In this document: positions 31,692 through 39,592 of the stretch, piece after piece | Layout: every line of letters starts with the position of its first letter | Numbering within the stretch: position 1 is the first letter of the stretch | Assembly (NCBI GenBank): GCA_964618975.1 | Contig: CAZUDI010000036.1 | Location: 1 to 39,592, forward strand | Direction: 5' to 3' | DNA length: 39,592 nt | Origin: CAZUDI01 sp964618975 | GTDB taxonomy: Bacteria; Desulfobacterota; Desulfomonilia; UBA1062 | The notes under the pieces: model-generated | The model's database searches: none | Told to the model about the DNA's origin: nothing | The model's input: only the letters and a program-made list of their open reading frames with translations | Program-made: the position numbers and the translations under genes

Positions 31692-31800
31692 TCATCCCGT
31701 GCCATTTCCCCGGAGACACCCCGGCTTGAGGGCCCCTTTCCCCGTCAGGGAATGCGGCCCTCAAGCGATTGCACGAGGCCCTTGCCAGCCGAATGGCTTC

Positions 31801-31868
31801 CCCAAATCAGGGGTATGCCAGCCCGCGACCCTCCCTGCCGCCGCTAGCGGCGGGGAATGTGACCCATA
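31801..31868 (-). repeat. Dispersed intergenic repeat, copy B (inverted)
   Basis: On the minus strand it begins TATGGGTCACATTCCCCG, with the palindrome CCGCCGCTAGCGGCGG at 31838-31853. It matches copy A with four differences over the first 40 positions. Confidence 0.65.
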
Positions 31869-31910
31869 GAATCCCGTGCTCCTCACGTGAGGTGACGCAG
31901 GCAAGCCCCT

Positions 31911-32957
31911 TCAGCGGCCGGGCAGCACCTGCCCCCAGGCGCGCTTGAGCCCCAGGCGCACCGGGGCCCCCGGAGGGGGCAGCGGCTGCTCGGCGGGCAG
32001 CTCGAAGAAGAGCACCGCGCCGGAAGATATCTCGAGCTCGAGGTGGTAGCTGCTGCCGCGGAAGAGACGCTGGCGCACGAATCCTTCCACCAGGGCGGTG
32101 GGGGTTTCCCCCGCGGTCGCCACATAGGCCGCATCCGGCCGGATGAGGAGGGTGACCTCCTCCCCCGGGGACCCGGGGTCGCCCTCCCACTTGAGGACGC
32201 CCAGGGGGGTCTCGAGGGTGCCGCCAGGCGTCACGCGGCCCGGGAGCAGGTTGCGCAGGCCCAGAAAATGCGCGACGATCTCGCTTTGCGGGTGGCGGTA
32301 GAGCCTCTCGGGGGTGTCCACCTGTTCGATGACGCCGTCATGCATGACCGCGATGCGGTCGGCCATGGCAAAGGCCTCGGCCTGGTCGTGGGTGACGAAA
32401 ATGGTGCTGACACCCTTAAGGATGGCACGCAGTTCCAACATAAGCCGCTCGCGCAGGTTGCGGTCCAGCGAGCCCAGGGGCTCGTCGAGCATCAGCAGCC
32501 GGGGACCCGCGGCCAGGCTGCGGGCGAGCGCCACGCGCTGGCGCTCGCCGCCGGAGAGCTCGCTCACCCCGCGGCGCTCCAGCCCGGTCAGTCCTACCAG
32601 CGCCAGCATCTCGGCCACGCGTCGCCCGACCTCCCGGGTGCTCCCGGGCTGGAGCCGCAGGCCGAAGGCCACGTTGTCGAAGACATTGCGGTGCGGGAAG
32701 AGGGCGAACTCCTGGAACATCATGCCGAAATTGCGTCGGTGGGGCGGCACGCCCCTCAGGCTCTTTCCGTCACAGACCACCTCGCCCCGGTCGGGTTTCT
32801 CCAGGCCCGCGATGATACGCAGGAGCGTGGTCTTGCCACAGCCCGACGGTCCCAGCAGGCACAGGCACTCGCCCTCCTCGAACTCCAGGCTGACCCCGCG
32901 GATGAAGGGCTTGCCACCGTAAGATTTCCAGATGTCATCCAGTCTGAGGAGCGCCAT
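31911..32957 (-). CDS. ABC transporter ATP-binding protein, thiamine/iron/polyamine type
   Basis: Protein of 348 residues. Walker A GPSGCGKTT (about 36-44), Q-loop MMFQEFALFPHR, signature ELSGGERQRVALARSL, Walker B LLMLDEPLGSLD and H-loop FVTHDQAEA. After about residue 240 a TOBE-like regulatory domain follows (LRNLLPGRV ... VRLGLKRAWGQVLPGR). This is the importer-ATPase type shared by PotA, FbpC and ThiQ; it is longer than E. coli ThiQ, which lacks the C-terminal domain. The substrate is taken from the operon partners. It starts 5 bp after the permease stop. Confidence 0.88.
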   Translation of the reverse strand: MALLRLDDIWKSYGGKPFIRGVSLEFEEGECLCLLGPSGCGKTTLLRIIAGLEKPDRGEVVCDGKSLRGVPPHRRNFGMMFQEFALFPHRNVFDNVAFGLRLQPGSTREVGRRVAEMLALVGLTGLERRGVSELSGGERQRVALARSLAAGPRLLMLDEPLGSLDRNLRERLMLELRAILKGVSTIFVTHDQAEAFAMADRIAVMHDGVIEQVDTPERLYRHPQSEIVAHFLGLRNLLPGRVTPGGTLETPLGVLKWEGDPGSPGEEVTLLIRPDAAYVATAGETPTALVEGFVRQRLFRGSSYHLELEISSGAVLFFELPAEQPLPPPGAPVRLGLKRAWGQVLPGR

Positions 32958-32962
32958 CAGGC

Positions 32963-34633
32963 CTACAGACCTCCCTTGAGGGTGCCCCGGTCGAGGATCA
33001 GGAAACAGGCACAGGTGGTCAGCATGAGGATGCTGCTCATGGCCATGGCCTGCCCGTAGTTCAGCGCCCCGGGTTGGCTGAGGAAACGGTAGATGGCCAG
33101 CGGGATGGTGGGGCTCTGGGGACGCGCCACGAACACCGTGGCCCCGAACTCCCCCATGCTCACCGTAAAGGCGAAGAGCGCCCCGGCCACCAGGGCCCGG
33201 GTCACGATGGGCAGGTCAACGCGCCGCCAGACCTGGGCCGGCGAGGCGCCCAGCACGCTGGCCGCCTCGCGCATGGAGGCCGGGATGCTCTTCAGCGCGG
33301 GCAGCAGCGCACGCACCACGAAGGGGAAGGCCACCAGGGCGTGTGCCAGCGGCACCAGGATCAGCGAGGCCCTCAGGTTCAGGGGGGGCTCGTCGAAGGC
33401 CAGGATGAAGCCGAAGCCCAGCGTGACGGCCGAAGTGGACAGTGGCAGCATGAAGAGCGGGTCCAAAAGGGCCACCAGCCCCCCCCGCGGCCGGGCCAGC
33501 AGGGCGGAGGCGCACAGCCCCAGCACCAGCGACAGCAGCAGGGTGAGGGCGGCAAAGCCCAGGGAATAGCCGATGGCCTGGATGGGGGGCACGTAGAAAA
33601 CCGAGCCCGCCGGGTTGGCAAAGAGCGCCCGGTAGTAGACCAGCGAGGGGCCCTGCTCGGTCATCAGGGAGCGGAGCACGAGCGCCATCAGCGGCCCTCC
33701 CATGAGGAGCACGGTGAGGAGGACGTGCCCGCCCACCACGAGCCTTTCCCTCCACCCGGCCACCGGCCGCTGTGTGATGCGCACCGACTCGGGCGTCAGC
33801 TCGGTGGTGCTGCGGCGCTGCAGGGTGGTGTAGAACCACATGAGGACGAAGGTGAAGACGATCTGGATCAGGGAGAGCAGGGAAGCCATGGGCAGGTTGA
33901 AGAGGTGCACGGCCTGGCGGTATATCTCCACCTCCACGGTGGAGAAACGCGGCCCGCCGAGGATGAGGATGACCCCGAAGCTCGAGAAGCAGAACATGAA
34001 GATCAAAAGCGCCGCGGCCAGGATGGCCGGGCGGATCAGCGGCAGCGTGATGCGGCAAAATGTCTGCCAGGACGAGGCCCCCAGCAGGCGCGCCGCCTCG
34101 GCCAGGGCGGGGTCGATCTGCGACCAGAAACCGCCCACGAGGCGGATGACCACGGCCATGTTGTAGAACACGTGCGCCAGCAGGATCATGGCGATGGTGT
34201 GCTCGAGATGAATGGGCCCGGTCTCCAGCGTCAGGAGCCCGGCCAGCGTGGTGTTGAGCACCCCGCTCCTGCCCAGCAGGGCGTCGAAGGCCGAGGCCAC
34301 CACCACGGTGGGCAGCACGAAAGGCACGGTCACGAGCGCCCGCAGCAGGTCCTTGCCTGGAAAGGTAAAGCGGGCGAAGACATAGGCCCCGGGCAGGGCC
34401 AGCGCCAGGGTGAGCACGGTGGAGAGCGCCGCCTGCCAGGTGGTGAACCACAGGATGCGGGCATAGTAGGTGGTGGAAAAGAACTTGCCGATCACCCCGA
34501 GCTTGAGCACCCCCTCAGGCGCCAGGCTCAGGGAAAAGATCTCGTAGAGCGGCAGAAAGAAGAACACCCCCAGGAAGGCCAGCGGAATTCCGGCCAGCAC
34601 CCAGGTGCCGAGCGCCCTGGGTCCCGGACTCAT
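32963..34633 (-). CDS. ABC transporter permease, two-domain ThiP/FbpB type
   Basis: Protein of 556 residues with about twelve membrane spans, a tandem of two permease halves. Each half carries the cytoplasmic EAA loop: EAARLLGASSWQTFCRITLP in the first and EAASVLGASPAQVWRRVDLP in the second. This is the ThiP/FbpB arrangement. The predicted start MSPGPRALGTW at 34633 has no good ribosome-binding site of its own, but it overlaps by ATGA the stop of a 21-codon frame that does, which suggests coupled translation. It sits between the binding protein and the ATPase. Confidence 0.88.
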   Translation of the reverse strand: MSPGPRALGTWVLAGIPLAFLGVFFFLPLYEIFSLSLAPEGVLKLGVIGKFFSTTYYARILWFTTWQAALSTVLTLALALPGAYVFARFTFPGKDLLRALVTVPFVLPTVVVASAFDALLGRSGVLNTTLAGLLTLETGPIHLEHTIAMILLAHVFYNMAVVIRLVGGFWSQIDPALAEAARLLGASSWQTFCRITLPLIRPAILAAALLIFMFCFSSFGVILILGGPRFSTVEVEIYRQAVHLFNLPMASLLSLIQIVFTFVLMWFYTTLQRRSTTELTPESVRITQRPVAGWRERLVVGGHVLLTVLLMGGPLMALVLRSLMTEQGPSLVYYRALFANPAGSVFYVPPIQAIGYSLGFAALTLLLSLVLGLCASALLARPRGGLVALLDPLFMLPLSTSAVTLGFGFILAFDEPPLNLRASLILVPLAHALVAFPFVVRALLPALKSIPASMREAASVLGASPAQVWRRVDLPIVTRALVAGALFAFTVSMGEFGATVFVARPQSPTIPLAIYRFLSQPGALNYGQAMAMSSILMLTTCACFLILDRGTLKGGL

Positions 34634-34695
34634 CGGCCGTGGTCCGCCGGGCGCCAGACCGTGCTTCGATCCCGGATGGCACAGGCAGTCTCCAT
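34630..34695 (-). CDS. Possible 21-residue leader peptide ahead of the permease
   Basis: A 22-codon frame (METACAIRDRSTVWRPADHG...) begins 11 bp after the binding-protein stop, with AAGGGGG upstream, and its TGA overlaps the permease ATG. It has no recognisable product. It may serve only to couple translation, or be chance. Confidence 0.35.
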   Translation of the reverse strand: METACAIRDRSTVWRPADHGR

Positions 34696-34706
34696 GCGTG
34701 CCCCCT

Positions 34707-35768
34707 TCAGTTGAGCATGGCCTGCGTCCAGGCCTCGATCCAGGCCTCGCGACCCTTAGCGATGGCCTCGGGCGCCAGCCTCACGGGACGCTCGGCCGGG
34801 TGGGCATGGCGCCGGAAGACCTCGGGCAGACGCGCGCGCGCATTGGCGGGAAAGACAAACATGCTCAGGGGGATGTCCTCCTGGAAGGGGACATCCAGCA
34901 GAAAATCCACCAGGGCCCTGGACAGCTTCGGGTTCCGCGTGCCCTTGAGGATGCCGACGAACTCCACCTGGCGGAAGGCCGACCCCGGGGCCACAAGGGC
35001 GGCCGTGGGGGCCTCTTTCAGGGGCTCCTTGGCAAAGTGCACCTCGGCGGGGGGACTGGTGGCATAGCTCACCACGATGGGCCGCGTCCCGGAAGAGGCG
35101 GCGCTGAACTGGCCCCAGTAGGCATCCTCCCAGCCGCTGGCCACGAGCACCTCGTTGCGCTTAAGCGCCTTCCAGTAGTCGAGCCAGCCCTCCTCCCCGA
35201 AGCGTGCCACGGTGATCAGCAGAAAGACCAGGCCCGGCGAGGAGGTGGCGGGGTTCTCCACCACGGTCAGCCCGCGGTAGGCGGGCCGGACCAGGTCCTC
35301 CAGGCCCTGAGGGGGGGAGAGGTCCCGGGAGGCGAACCAGGCCTTGTCGTAGTTGAGGCAGACATCCCCGTAATCCACCGGCAGCACGCGGTGCGCCGGG
35401 TCGAGCTCGAGCTCGTCCGGGATGTCCGCGAGGTGGGGCGAGGCGTAGGGCTCGAAGATATCCTCCGTCAGCGCGCGGCTCATGAAGGTGTTGTCCACCC
35501 CGAAGAAGACATCGGCCAGGGGGTTCTTCTTCGAGAGGATGGCCTGGTTGAGCGCGGCCCCCGCATCTCCGGCCTTGAGGATCCGGAGCGTAACCTCGTG
35601 CTCCTGTTCGAAGGCCGCCAGGACAGGGGCGCTGATGTCGAAACTGTCGTGGGTCATGAGCGTGACCACCGGCGTCTCCTCCCGGGTACAGGCGGCACCA
35701 AGGGCCATCACCACCGCCAGGAGCAGCGCCAGGGCCGCCCCCCTCCTCGTGCCAGACCTGCCTTTCAC
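34707..35768 (-). CDS. thiB: Thiamine-type ABC transporter substrate-binding lipoprotein
   Basis: Protein of 353 residues, exported as a lipoprotein (LALLLAVVMALGAAC lipobox). It matches ThiB/TbpA along its length: LMTHDSFDISAPVLAAFEQE, KAGDAGAALNQAILSKKNP, DVFFGVDNTFMSRAL, PVDYGDVCLNYDKAWF, NPATSSPGLVFLL, VVSYATSPPAEVHF and C-terminal GREAWIEAWTQAM. It should bind thiamine or its phosphates in the periplasm. GTG 35768 has AAAGGAGA upstream. First gene of the operon with the permease and ATPase. No TPP riboswitch was recognised upstream. A related substrate such as a pyrimidine precursor remains possible. Confidence 0.85.
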   Translation of the reverse strand: MKGRSGTRRGAALALLLAVVMALGAACTREETPVVTLMTHDSFDISAPVLAAFEQEHEVTLRILKAGDAGAALNQAILSKKNPLADVFFGVDNTFMSRALTEDIFEPYASPHLADIPDELELDPAHRVLPVDYGDVCLNYDKAWFASRDLSPPQGLEDLVRPAYRGLTVVENPATSSPGLVFLLITVARFGEEGWLDYWKALKRNEVLVASGWEDAYWGQFSAASSGTRPIVVSYATSPPAEVHFAKEPLKEAPTAALVAPGSAFRQVEFVGILKGTRNPKLSRALVDFLLDVPFQEDIPLSMFVFPANARARLPEVFRRHAHPAERPVRLAPEAIAKGREAWIEAWTQAMLN

Positions 35769-35880
35769 CTGATTATCTCCTTTGTGCCGCTTCGCTGTGG
35801 GCCCCGGGGCACGTCCCGGGTCATACCCGCCTCACCCGTGACCGACCGCAGCCGATCTCCGGCCGTGGCCGGCAATGACC

Positions 35881-35910
35881 ATAAAACACTCCCGTTAAAG
35901 GTTGTGTCAA
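35881..35910 (-). promoter_or_regulatory. Sigma-70-type promoter of the thiamine transporter operon
   Basis: A consensus TTGACA (35910-35905), an 18-bp spacer and TTTTAT (35886-35881), about 110 bp before the thiB start. Confidence 0.55.
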
Positions 35911-36016
35911 GCGCTTTTGCACCGCGGGCCGCAAGCGGCCCGGACGCCCAGGAGGGCCGGTGTACCCCGATGATAGACCAAGTTTCCTGTATAAGGGGCC
36001 GCTTGAAGACAAGCCC

Positions 36017-36044
36017 TTGAAAAATATTCACCACATGGTATTAA
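36017..36044 (+). promoter_or_regulatory. Sigma-70-type promoter of the acyl-CoA ligase operon
   Basis: TTGAAA, a 16-bp spacer and TATTAA, ending 35 bp before the start codon. Confidence 0.55.
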
Positions 36045-36079
36045 CTCAGCGTGAACACACTTGCGAAAAGGAGCTCGCC

Positions 36080-37723
36080 ATGACAGAGAACCCCTTCTCA
36101 TCGGGCATCTTTTACGACTACCCCCTGATCATCAAAAAACTCCTTACCACCCCCGTGCGCTCGGCCTCCCGGCAGGAGATCATCTTCAAGGACGAGGTGT
36201 GCCTTTCCTACGGCACCTTCTTCGAGCGCGTCAACCGTCTCGCCAGCGCCCTGGAACAGCTGGGGGTGAAGCCGGGGGATATCGTGGGGGTGCTCGACTA
36301 CAACAGTCACCGTTTTCTCGAGTGCCTCTTCGCCGTGCCCATGATGGGGGCGACCCTGTGCACCTTCAACTGGAGACTGGCCCTGGACCAGTTCGACTAC
36401 ACCATCACCCACGCCCGGCCCAAGGTACTGCTGGTGAACGCGGAGTTCTTCCCCCTGCTCGAGAAGATTCCCGAGTCCCTGGGCCCGGTGGAGGTGCTCG
36501 TGGGCCTGCCGGGCGACGAGGGGCTGACACAGACATCGCTGAACATCGCGCACGAGTACGAGAATCTGCTCGAGAAGGCCTTCCGTTCCTACGACTTCCC
36601 TGATCTGGACGAGAACACCACCGCCACCCTCTTCTATACCGCCGGCACCACCGGCCAGCCCAAGGGGGTAACCTTCACCCACCGCCAGATCGTGCTCCAC
36701 ACCCTGTCGCTGGCGGTCACCTTCGGATCCTTGAGTTCGGTGGCGCGCTTCTCGTCCGATGACGTCTATATGCCCCTGACCCCCATGTGGAATGAGCATG
36801 CCTGGGGCATGCCCTACCTCGCCACCATGCTGGGGGTCAAACAGGTCTACCCCGGGAAATACAATACCGAGTTCATGCTGGAGCTCTTCGAGCGCCACCA
36901 GGTGAGCTTCAGCCACTGCCTGCCCACCGTATTGCACATGATCCTCTACCATCCCCAGGCCAAGGACATGGACCTCTCACGCTGCAAGCTCTTTATCGTG
37001 GGCGCCAGCCTGCACCGCAACCTGGCCAAGGCGGCCATGGTCCGCGGAATCGAGCTGATCTCGGCCTACGGCATCGCCGAAACCTGCCCGCTGGTTTCGG
37101 CCGCCAACCTCAAGCCCGGGACCCACGACCTGACCGGCGAGCAGAAGCTCGACGTCATCACCAGCGCCGGTCTGCCCGCCCCCCTGGTGGAGCTCGAGGT
37201 GCTCGACCCCCAGGGCCTCCCCCTGCCGCACGACGGACATACGCTGGGCGAGGTGGTCATGCGCGCCCCCTGGCTGACCCACGGATACTTCAAGGATCCC
37301 GAACGCACCCTGAACCTCTGGCGGGGTGGCTGGCTCTACAGCGGCGACATCGGCTATATCGACCAGGAGGGCTACCTGCACCTCACCGACCGCGTGCGCA
37401 ACGTGATCAAGACCGGCGGGGAATGGGTCTCCTCCCTGAGGCTGGAGAATATCATCCGCCGCCACGACGCCATCAGCGACGCGGCCGTGGTGGGCGTGCC
37501 GGACGAGAAGTGGGGCGAGCGGCCCGTGGTGCTCGTGGTGCTCAAGCCCGCCTTCAAGAAAGAGGTGAACGAAGAGGTGCTCAAGACCTTCATGGAGCGC
37601 TTCGCCGACCAGGGCGAAATCCCCAAGTACGTGCTGCCAGACCGCTACATCATCGTGGACGAGATCCCCAAGACCGGGGTCAAGAAGATCAATATCCGCA
37701 TGATCAGGGAAATCTACGGCTAG
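36080..37723 (+). CDS. AMP-forming fatty/carboxylic acid-CoA ligase
   Basis: Protein of 547 residues, a complete ANL-family ligase. Motifs: YTAGTTGQPKGVTFTHR at 186-202, SAYGIAETCPLVS, the hinge GWLYSGDIGYIDQEGYLHLT with DRVRNVIKTGGEWVSSLRLE, and C-terminal PKTGVKKINIRMIREIYG where a lysine occupies the adenylation position. MWNEHAWGMPY is typical of the medium-chain/FadD3-AlkK-like branch, so a medium-chain fatty acid is a reasonable guess. ATG 36080 has AAAAGGAG upstream; an in-frame ATG 120 bp earlier is rejected because it precedes the promoter. Co-transcribed with the Fe-S protein gene 9 bp downstream. Confidence 0.92.
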   Translation: MTENPFSSGIFYDYPLIIKKLLTTPVRSASRQEIIFKDEVCLSYGTFFERVNRLASALEQLGVKPGDIVGVLDYNSHRFLECLFAVPMMGATLCTFNWRLALDQFDYTITHARPKVLLVNAEFFPLLEKIPESLGPVEVLVGLPGDEGLTQTSLNIAHEYENLLEKAFRSYDFPDLDENTTATLFYTAGTTGQPKGVTFTHRQIVLHTLSLAVTFGSLSSVARFSSDDVYMPLTPMWNEHAWGMPYLATMLGVKQVYPGKYNTEFMLELFERHQVSFSHCLPTVLHMILYHPQAKDMDLSRCKLFIVGASLHRNLAKAAMVRGIELISAYGIAETCPLVSAANLKPGTHDLTGEQKLDVITSAGLPAPLVELEVLDPQGLPLPHDGHTLGEVVMRAPWLTHGYFKDPERTLNLWRGGWLYSGDIGYIDQEGYLHLTDRVRNVIKTGGEWVSSLRLENIIRRHDAISDAAVVGVPDEKWGERPVVLVVLKPAFKKEVNEEVLKTFMERFADQGEIPKYVLPDRYIIVDEIPKTGVKKINIRMIREIYG

Positions 37724-37732
37724 GTCGGGCCC

Positions 37733-38899
37733 TTGCAGGACACACACTCCGCTTCCCTGCCCACCCCCCCCCTGAAAAAGCCTCAGGGGCCGCCAGACCC
37801 GGCACACCTGGCCCTGGCACGCCGTTTCAGCGCGCGCCGTCTCATCGGCCCGCCCCTGGGTGAACCCCTCGTGGAGCTTATCAGCCACCTGTTCAGCCCG
37901 CAGGAGGCGCTGATTGCCTGCCACCTGCCGCTGTACTTCTCCCGGCCGGTGAGCTGGATCGCCCGCCGGGCCGGAAGGGCGCCAGAAGAGGTCGCACCGC
38001 TGCTGGAGGAAATGGCACAGCGCCGGGTGATCATGCGCGGGAAAAAGGGCTATGCCCTGCTGCCGCTGGTCCCCGGCATGTTCGAGCACCTGCTGATGAA
38101 CGGCGCCGAGAGCCCCTGGCACCGCCGCTATGCCGAGCTCTTCAACGCCCTCTTCGCCACCGGCTATGTGCGCCGCTACACCACCACGAAGCTGCCCGCC
38201 ATCCGCAACATCCCGGTGCACACGGCCTTCGAGGGGCGCTCACGGATCCATGACATCCAGGGAGTTTACGCCATGATCGAGGCCCACAGCGACTTCGCCG
38301 TGCTCAACGTGTGCCAGTGCCGCCAGTCGCGCCACCTCACAGGCCAGGCCTGCCGGCGGGCCCTGCCCGAGGACGGCTGTCTGGTCTTCGGCAGCTTCGC
38401 CCTCTCCGTGGTGGCGGGCGGCAACGGGCGCCCTGTCAGCCGCGATCAGATGCGCGCCATCGCGAGACAGCGCTGGGAGCAGAACCTCGTCTTCATGAGC
38501 GCCAATGTTACGGCCTCAGTCCCCAATGCCATCTGCACCTGCTGCGACTGCTGCTGCCACTACGTGCAGGCCATCAACGACTTCGGGGCCGACTCCACCC
38601 TGGCCCCCGGTCCCCTGCTCGCCGAGGTGGATCAGGAGCGCTGCATCGACTGCCTGGCCTGTGTGAAGGTGTGCAACACCCACGCCCACCAGCGTGTCGG
38701 GCAGCAGCACACCTTCGACCGGTCACGCTGCATCGGCTGCGGCCTGTGCCTGGAGACCTGTGCACCCGGGGCCATCCGCCTGCGGGAGAATCCCGCCTAC
38801 CGGCCTCCGTCGGCCAGCTATACCCGCCTGGGGCTGCGGCTCCTGCCGGGGGCGGCCCTGGCGCTGCTCAAATCGCTGGGGGGCCGGCGTTCCCCTTGA
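37733..38899 (+). CDS. Cys-rich ferredoxin-like protein with CxCCxCCC motif
   Basis: Protein of 388 residues. The C-terminus holds two 4Fe-4S ferredoxin motifs (C304, C307, C310, C314 and C333, C336, C339, C343; CIDCLACVKVCNTHA and CIGCGLCLETCAPGAI). Upstream of these are CQC (194-196), C207, C216 and a dense cluster C268-x-CC-x-CCC (ICTCCDCCCHY), which may hold another cluster. Residues ~70-110 look like a small winged-helix segment. I do not know a named function; related proteins occur in anaerobes beside redox or beta-oxidation enzymes. The only in-frame start near the operon junction is TTG 37733, with a weak ribosome-binding site, so the N-terminus is uncertain. Possibly an electron acceptor linked to acyl-CoA metabolism. 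Confidence 0.75.
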   Translation: MQDTHSASLPTPPLKKPQGPPDPAHLALARRFSARRLIGPPLGEPLVELISHLFSPQEALIACHLPLYFSRPVSWIARRAGRAPEEVAPLLEEMAQRRVIMRGKKGYALLPLVPGMFEHLLMNGAESPWHRRYAELFNALFATGYVRRYTTTKLPAIRNIPVHTAFEGRSRIHDIQGVYAMIEAHSDFAVLNVCQCRQSRHLTGQACRRALPEDGCLVFGSFALSVVAGGNGRPVSRDQMRAIARQRWEQNLVFMSANVTASVPNAICTCCDCCCHYVQAINDFGADSTLAPGPLLAEVDQERCIDCLACVKVCNTHAHQRVGQQHTFDRSRCIGCGLCLETCAPGAIRLRENPAYRPPSASYTRLGLRLLPGAALALLKSLGGRRSP

Positions 38900-38927
38900 A
38901 GCCTCGCGCCCCGGCGAAAGGAGCGCC

Positions 38928-39592
38928 CTAGGCCGCGTACTTGCTCACGAAGCGGTCGACAAGCTTGTACTTCTGCACCTTGCCGCTGGCGGTCATGGGA
39001 AACTCGCTGACGAACTCCCAGTAGCGCGGGATCTTGTGCCGGGCGATGCGGCCCTGACAGTAGGCCTTAAGCTCCTCGGGGCACAGGCTCGCGCCCTCGC
39101 AGGTCCGCACCACGGCCAGGACCTGCTCGCCGTACTTGCGGTCGGGGATGCCCACCACATAGACGTCTTCCACCTGGGGGTGGCCGTGCAGGAACTCCTC
39201 GATCTCGCGCGGGTAGATGTTCTCGCCCCCGCGGATGATCATCTCCTTGATGCGGCCGGTGACCCTGAAGTAGCCCTCTTCGTCCACCAGACCCAGGTCG
39301 CCGGTGTGCAGCCAGCCCTCATGGTCGATGGCCTCGCGCGTGGCCTCCTCCATCTTGTAGTAGCCCCGCATGACGCAGGGGCTGCGGGTGACGATCTCCC
39401 CCGTCACACCCGGCGGCAGGGGCTCCCACGTGCCCGGTTCGACGATGCGGCCCTCGATGCTGGGCAGCAACCGGCCCACGGTGGCGACCCGCAGCTCCAC
39501 CGGGTCATCGCGCCGGGTCATGGTCATGACCGGGGAACTCTCGGTCTGGCCGAAGGCGATGACCACCTCGGGGCAGTGCAGGCGCGCGCGCA
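38928..39592 (-). CDS. AMP-forming acyl-CoA ligase (partial, C-terminal part)
   Basis: The last 221 residues of an ANL-family ligase; the N-terminal part lies beyond the window's right edge. Visible: FGQTESSPV, SPCVMRGYY, GWLHTGDLGLVDEEGYFRVT, GRIKEMIIRGGENIYPREIE and C-terminal MTASGKVQKYKL with the adenylation lysine. The TESSPV stretch and RGGENIYPREIEE resemble the FadD/fatty-acyl and acyl-CoA ligases of the AlkK-like branch. It converges on the Fe-S protein gene, 28 bp apart. Third acyl-CoA ligase gene of the window. Confidence 0.9.
   Translation of the reverse strand, partial: RARLHCPEVVIAFGQTESSPVMTMTRRDDPVELRVATVGRLLPSIEGRIVEPGTWEPLPPGVTGEIVTRSPCVMRGYYKMEEATREAIDHEGWLHTGDLGLVDEEGYFRVTGRIKEMIIRGGENIYPREIEEFLHGHPQVEDVYVVGIPDRKYGEQVLAVVRTCEGASLCPEELKAYCQGRIARHKIPRYWEFVSEFPMTASGKVQKYKLVDRFVSKYAA

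Larger units (their letters stand above)
31533..31910. other. Intergenic region with AT-rich dyad promoter and repeat copy B
   Basis: 378 bp. It includes the nucleotidase promoter with an AT-rich dyad (31650-31691), inverted repeat copy B (31801-31868) and a 12-bp palindrome CCTCACGTGAGG (31881-31892) near the end of the ABC-transporter operon. No gene is supported. Confidence 0.5.
35769..36079. other. Divergent intergenic region with two promoters
   Basis: 311 bp between thiB (leftward) and the acyl-CoA ligase (rightward). It contains one promoter in each direction (35881-35910 and 36017-36044). A search by eye for the conserved CUGAGA and other TPP-riboswitch elements was negative. Confidence 0.5.

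Noticed and set aside
35769..35960. TPP riboswitch upstream of the thiamine transporter operon
   Set aside because: No CUGAGA element or GAACCUGAUC-like segment on the minus strand; only general GC-rich inverted repeats are present.
1..39592. CRISPR array, tRNA, rRNA, insertion sequence or prophage
   Set aside because: No regularly spaced repeats, cloverleaf-like sequences, transposase or phage genes were seen by eye on either strand.

Overview
The window is GC-rich, densely packed bacterial DNA. The gene set includes beta-oxidation enzymes, several acyl-CoA ligases, a molybdenum hydroxylase, CCG-type and ferredoxin-type Fe-S proteins, MetV-like proteins of the methyl-H4folate branch, nickel uptake, a sigma-54 activator and a FadL-type porin. 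Together these suggest a Gram-negative anaerobe of the Desulfobacterota (former Deltaproteobacteria), sulfate-reducing or syntrophic, living on fatty or aromatic acids. That placement is an inference from gene content; there is no rRNA marker here. No tRNA, rRNA, CRISPR array, insertion sequence or prophage gene was seen.

Layout. 1-1623 (minus): molybdenum hydroxylase operon in the order FAD subunit, 2Fe-2S subunit, Mo subunit (Mo subunit cut by the window edge). 2068-3552 (plus): DUF2779 nuclease-like protein with a Cas4-like Fe-S signature. 3733-7430 (minus): acyl-CoA ligase, DUF374 acyltransferase, and a PilZ protein whose N-terminal part looks like a catalytically dead acetoacetate decarboxylase fold. 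7674-8993 (minus): HdrD-like CCG Fe-S protein, divergent from 9538-11936 (plus): two tandem MetV-like proteins and a membrane protein. 12201-18172 (plus): envelope operon of a secreted protein, a 1032-residue lipoprotein and a FadL/TodX-type porin. It converges on 18200-20314 (minus), a membrane-anchored GAF/sigma-54 activator. 20672-20965 (minus): small unknown protein. 21079-24517 (minus): five-gene nickel ECF-type transporter (NikK-M-L-Q-O). 24701-25165 (plus): one-Cys PrxQ-type peroxiredoxin. 25601-29248 (minus): FadN-like HADH/ECH and thiolase. 29619-31532 (minus): secreted 5'-nucleotidase-family protein ending in a CFI-box-like stub. 31911-35768 (minus): thiamine-type ABC transporter. 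36080-38899 (plus): acyl-CoA ligase plus an unusual Cys-rich ferredoxin-like protein. 38928-39592 (minus): C-terminal part of another acyl-CoA ligase.

The most interesting signal is regulatory. Two good -24/-12 (sigma-54) promoters lie at 9369-9384 (before the MetV-like pair) and 12124-12139 (before the envelope operon). They share the core CAATTTGC. Each has upstream a palindrome of the same form, CTGTCCC-N6-GGGACAG (9254-9273 and 11901-11920), at a distance typical of enhancer sites. The only sigma-54 activator in the window is encoded convergently to the envelope operon. I infer a small regulon in which a membrane-bound sensor switches on a hydrophobic-substrate envelope system together with a MetV-like/membrane-protein unit of unknown function.

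Other control signals: a dyad overlapping the nikK promoter fits a NikR-type operator, a TetR-type dyad sits just after the -10 of the beta-oxidation operon, and several intrinsic terminators are clear. A dispersed intergenic repeat occurs at least three times.
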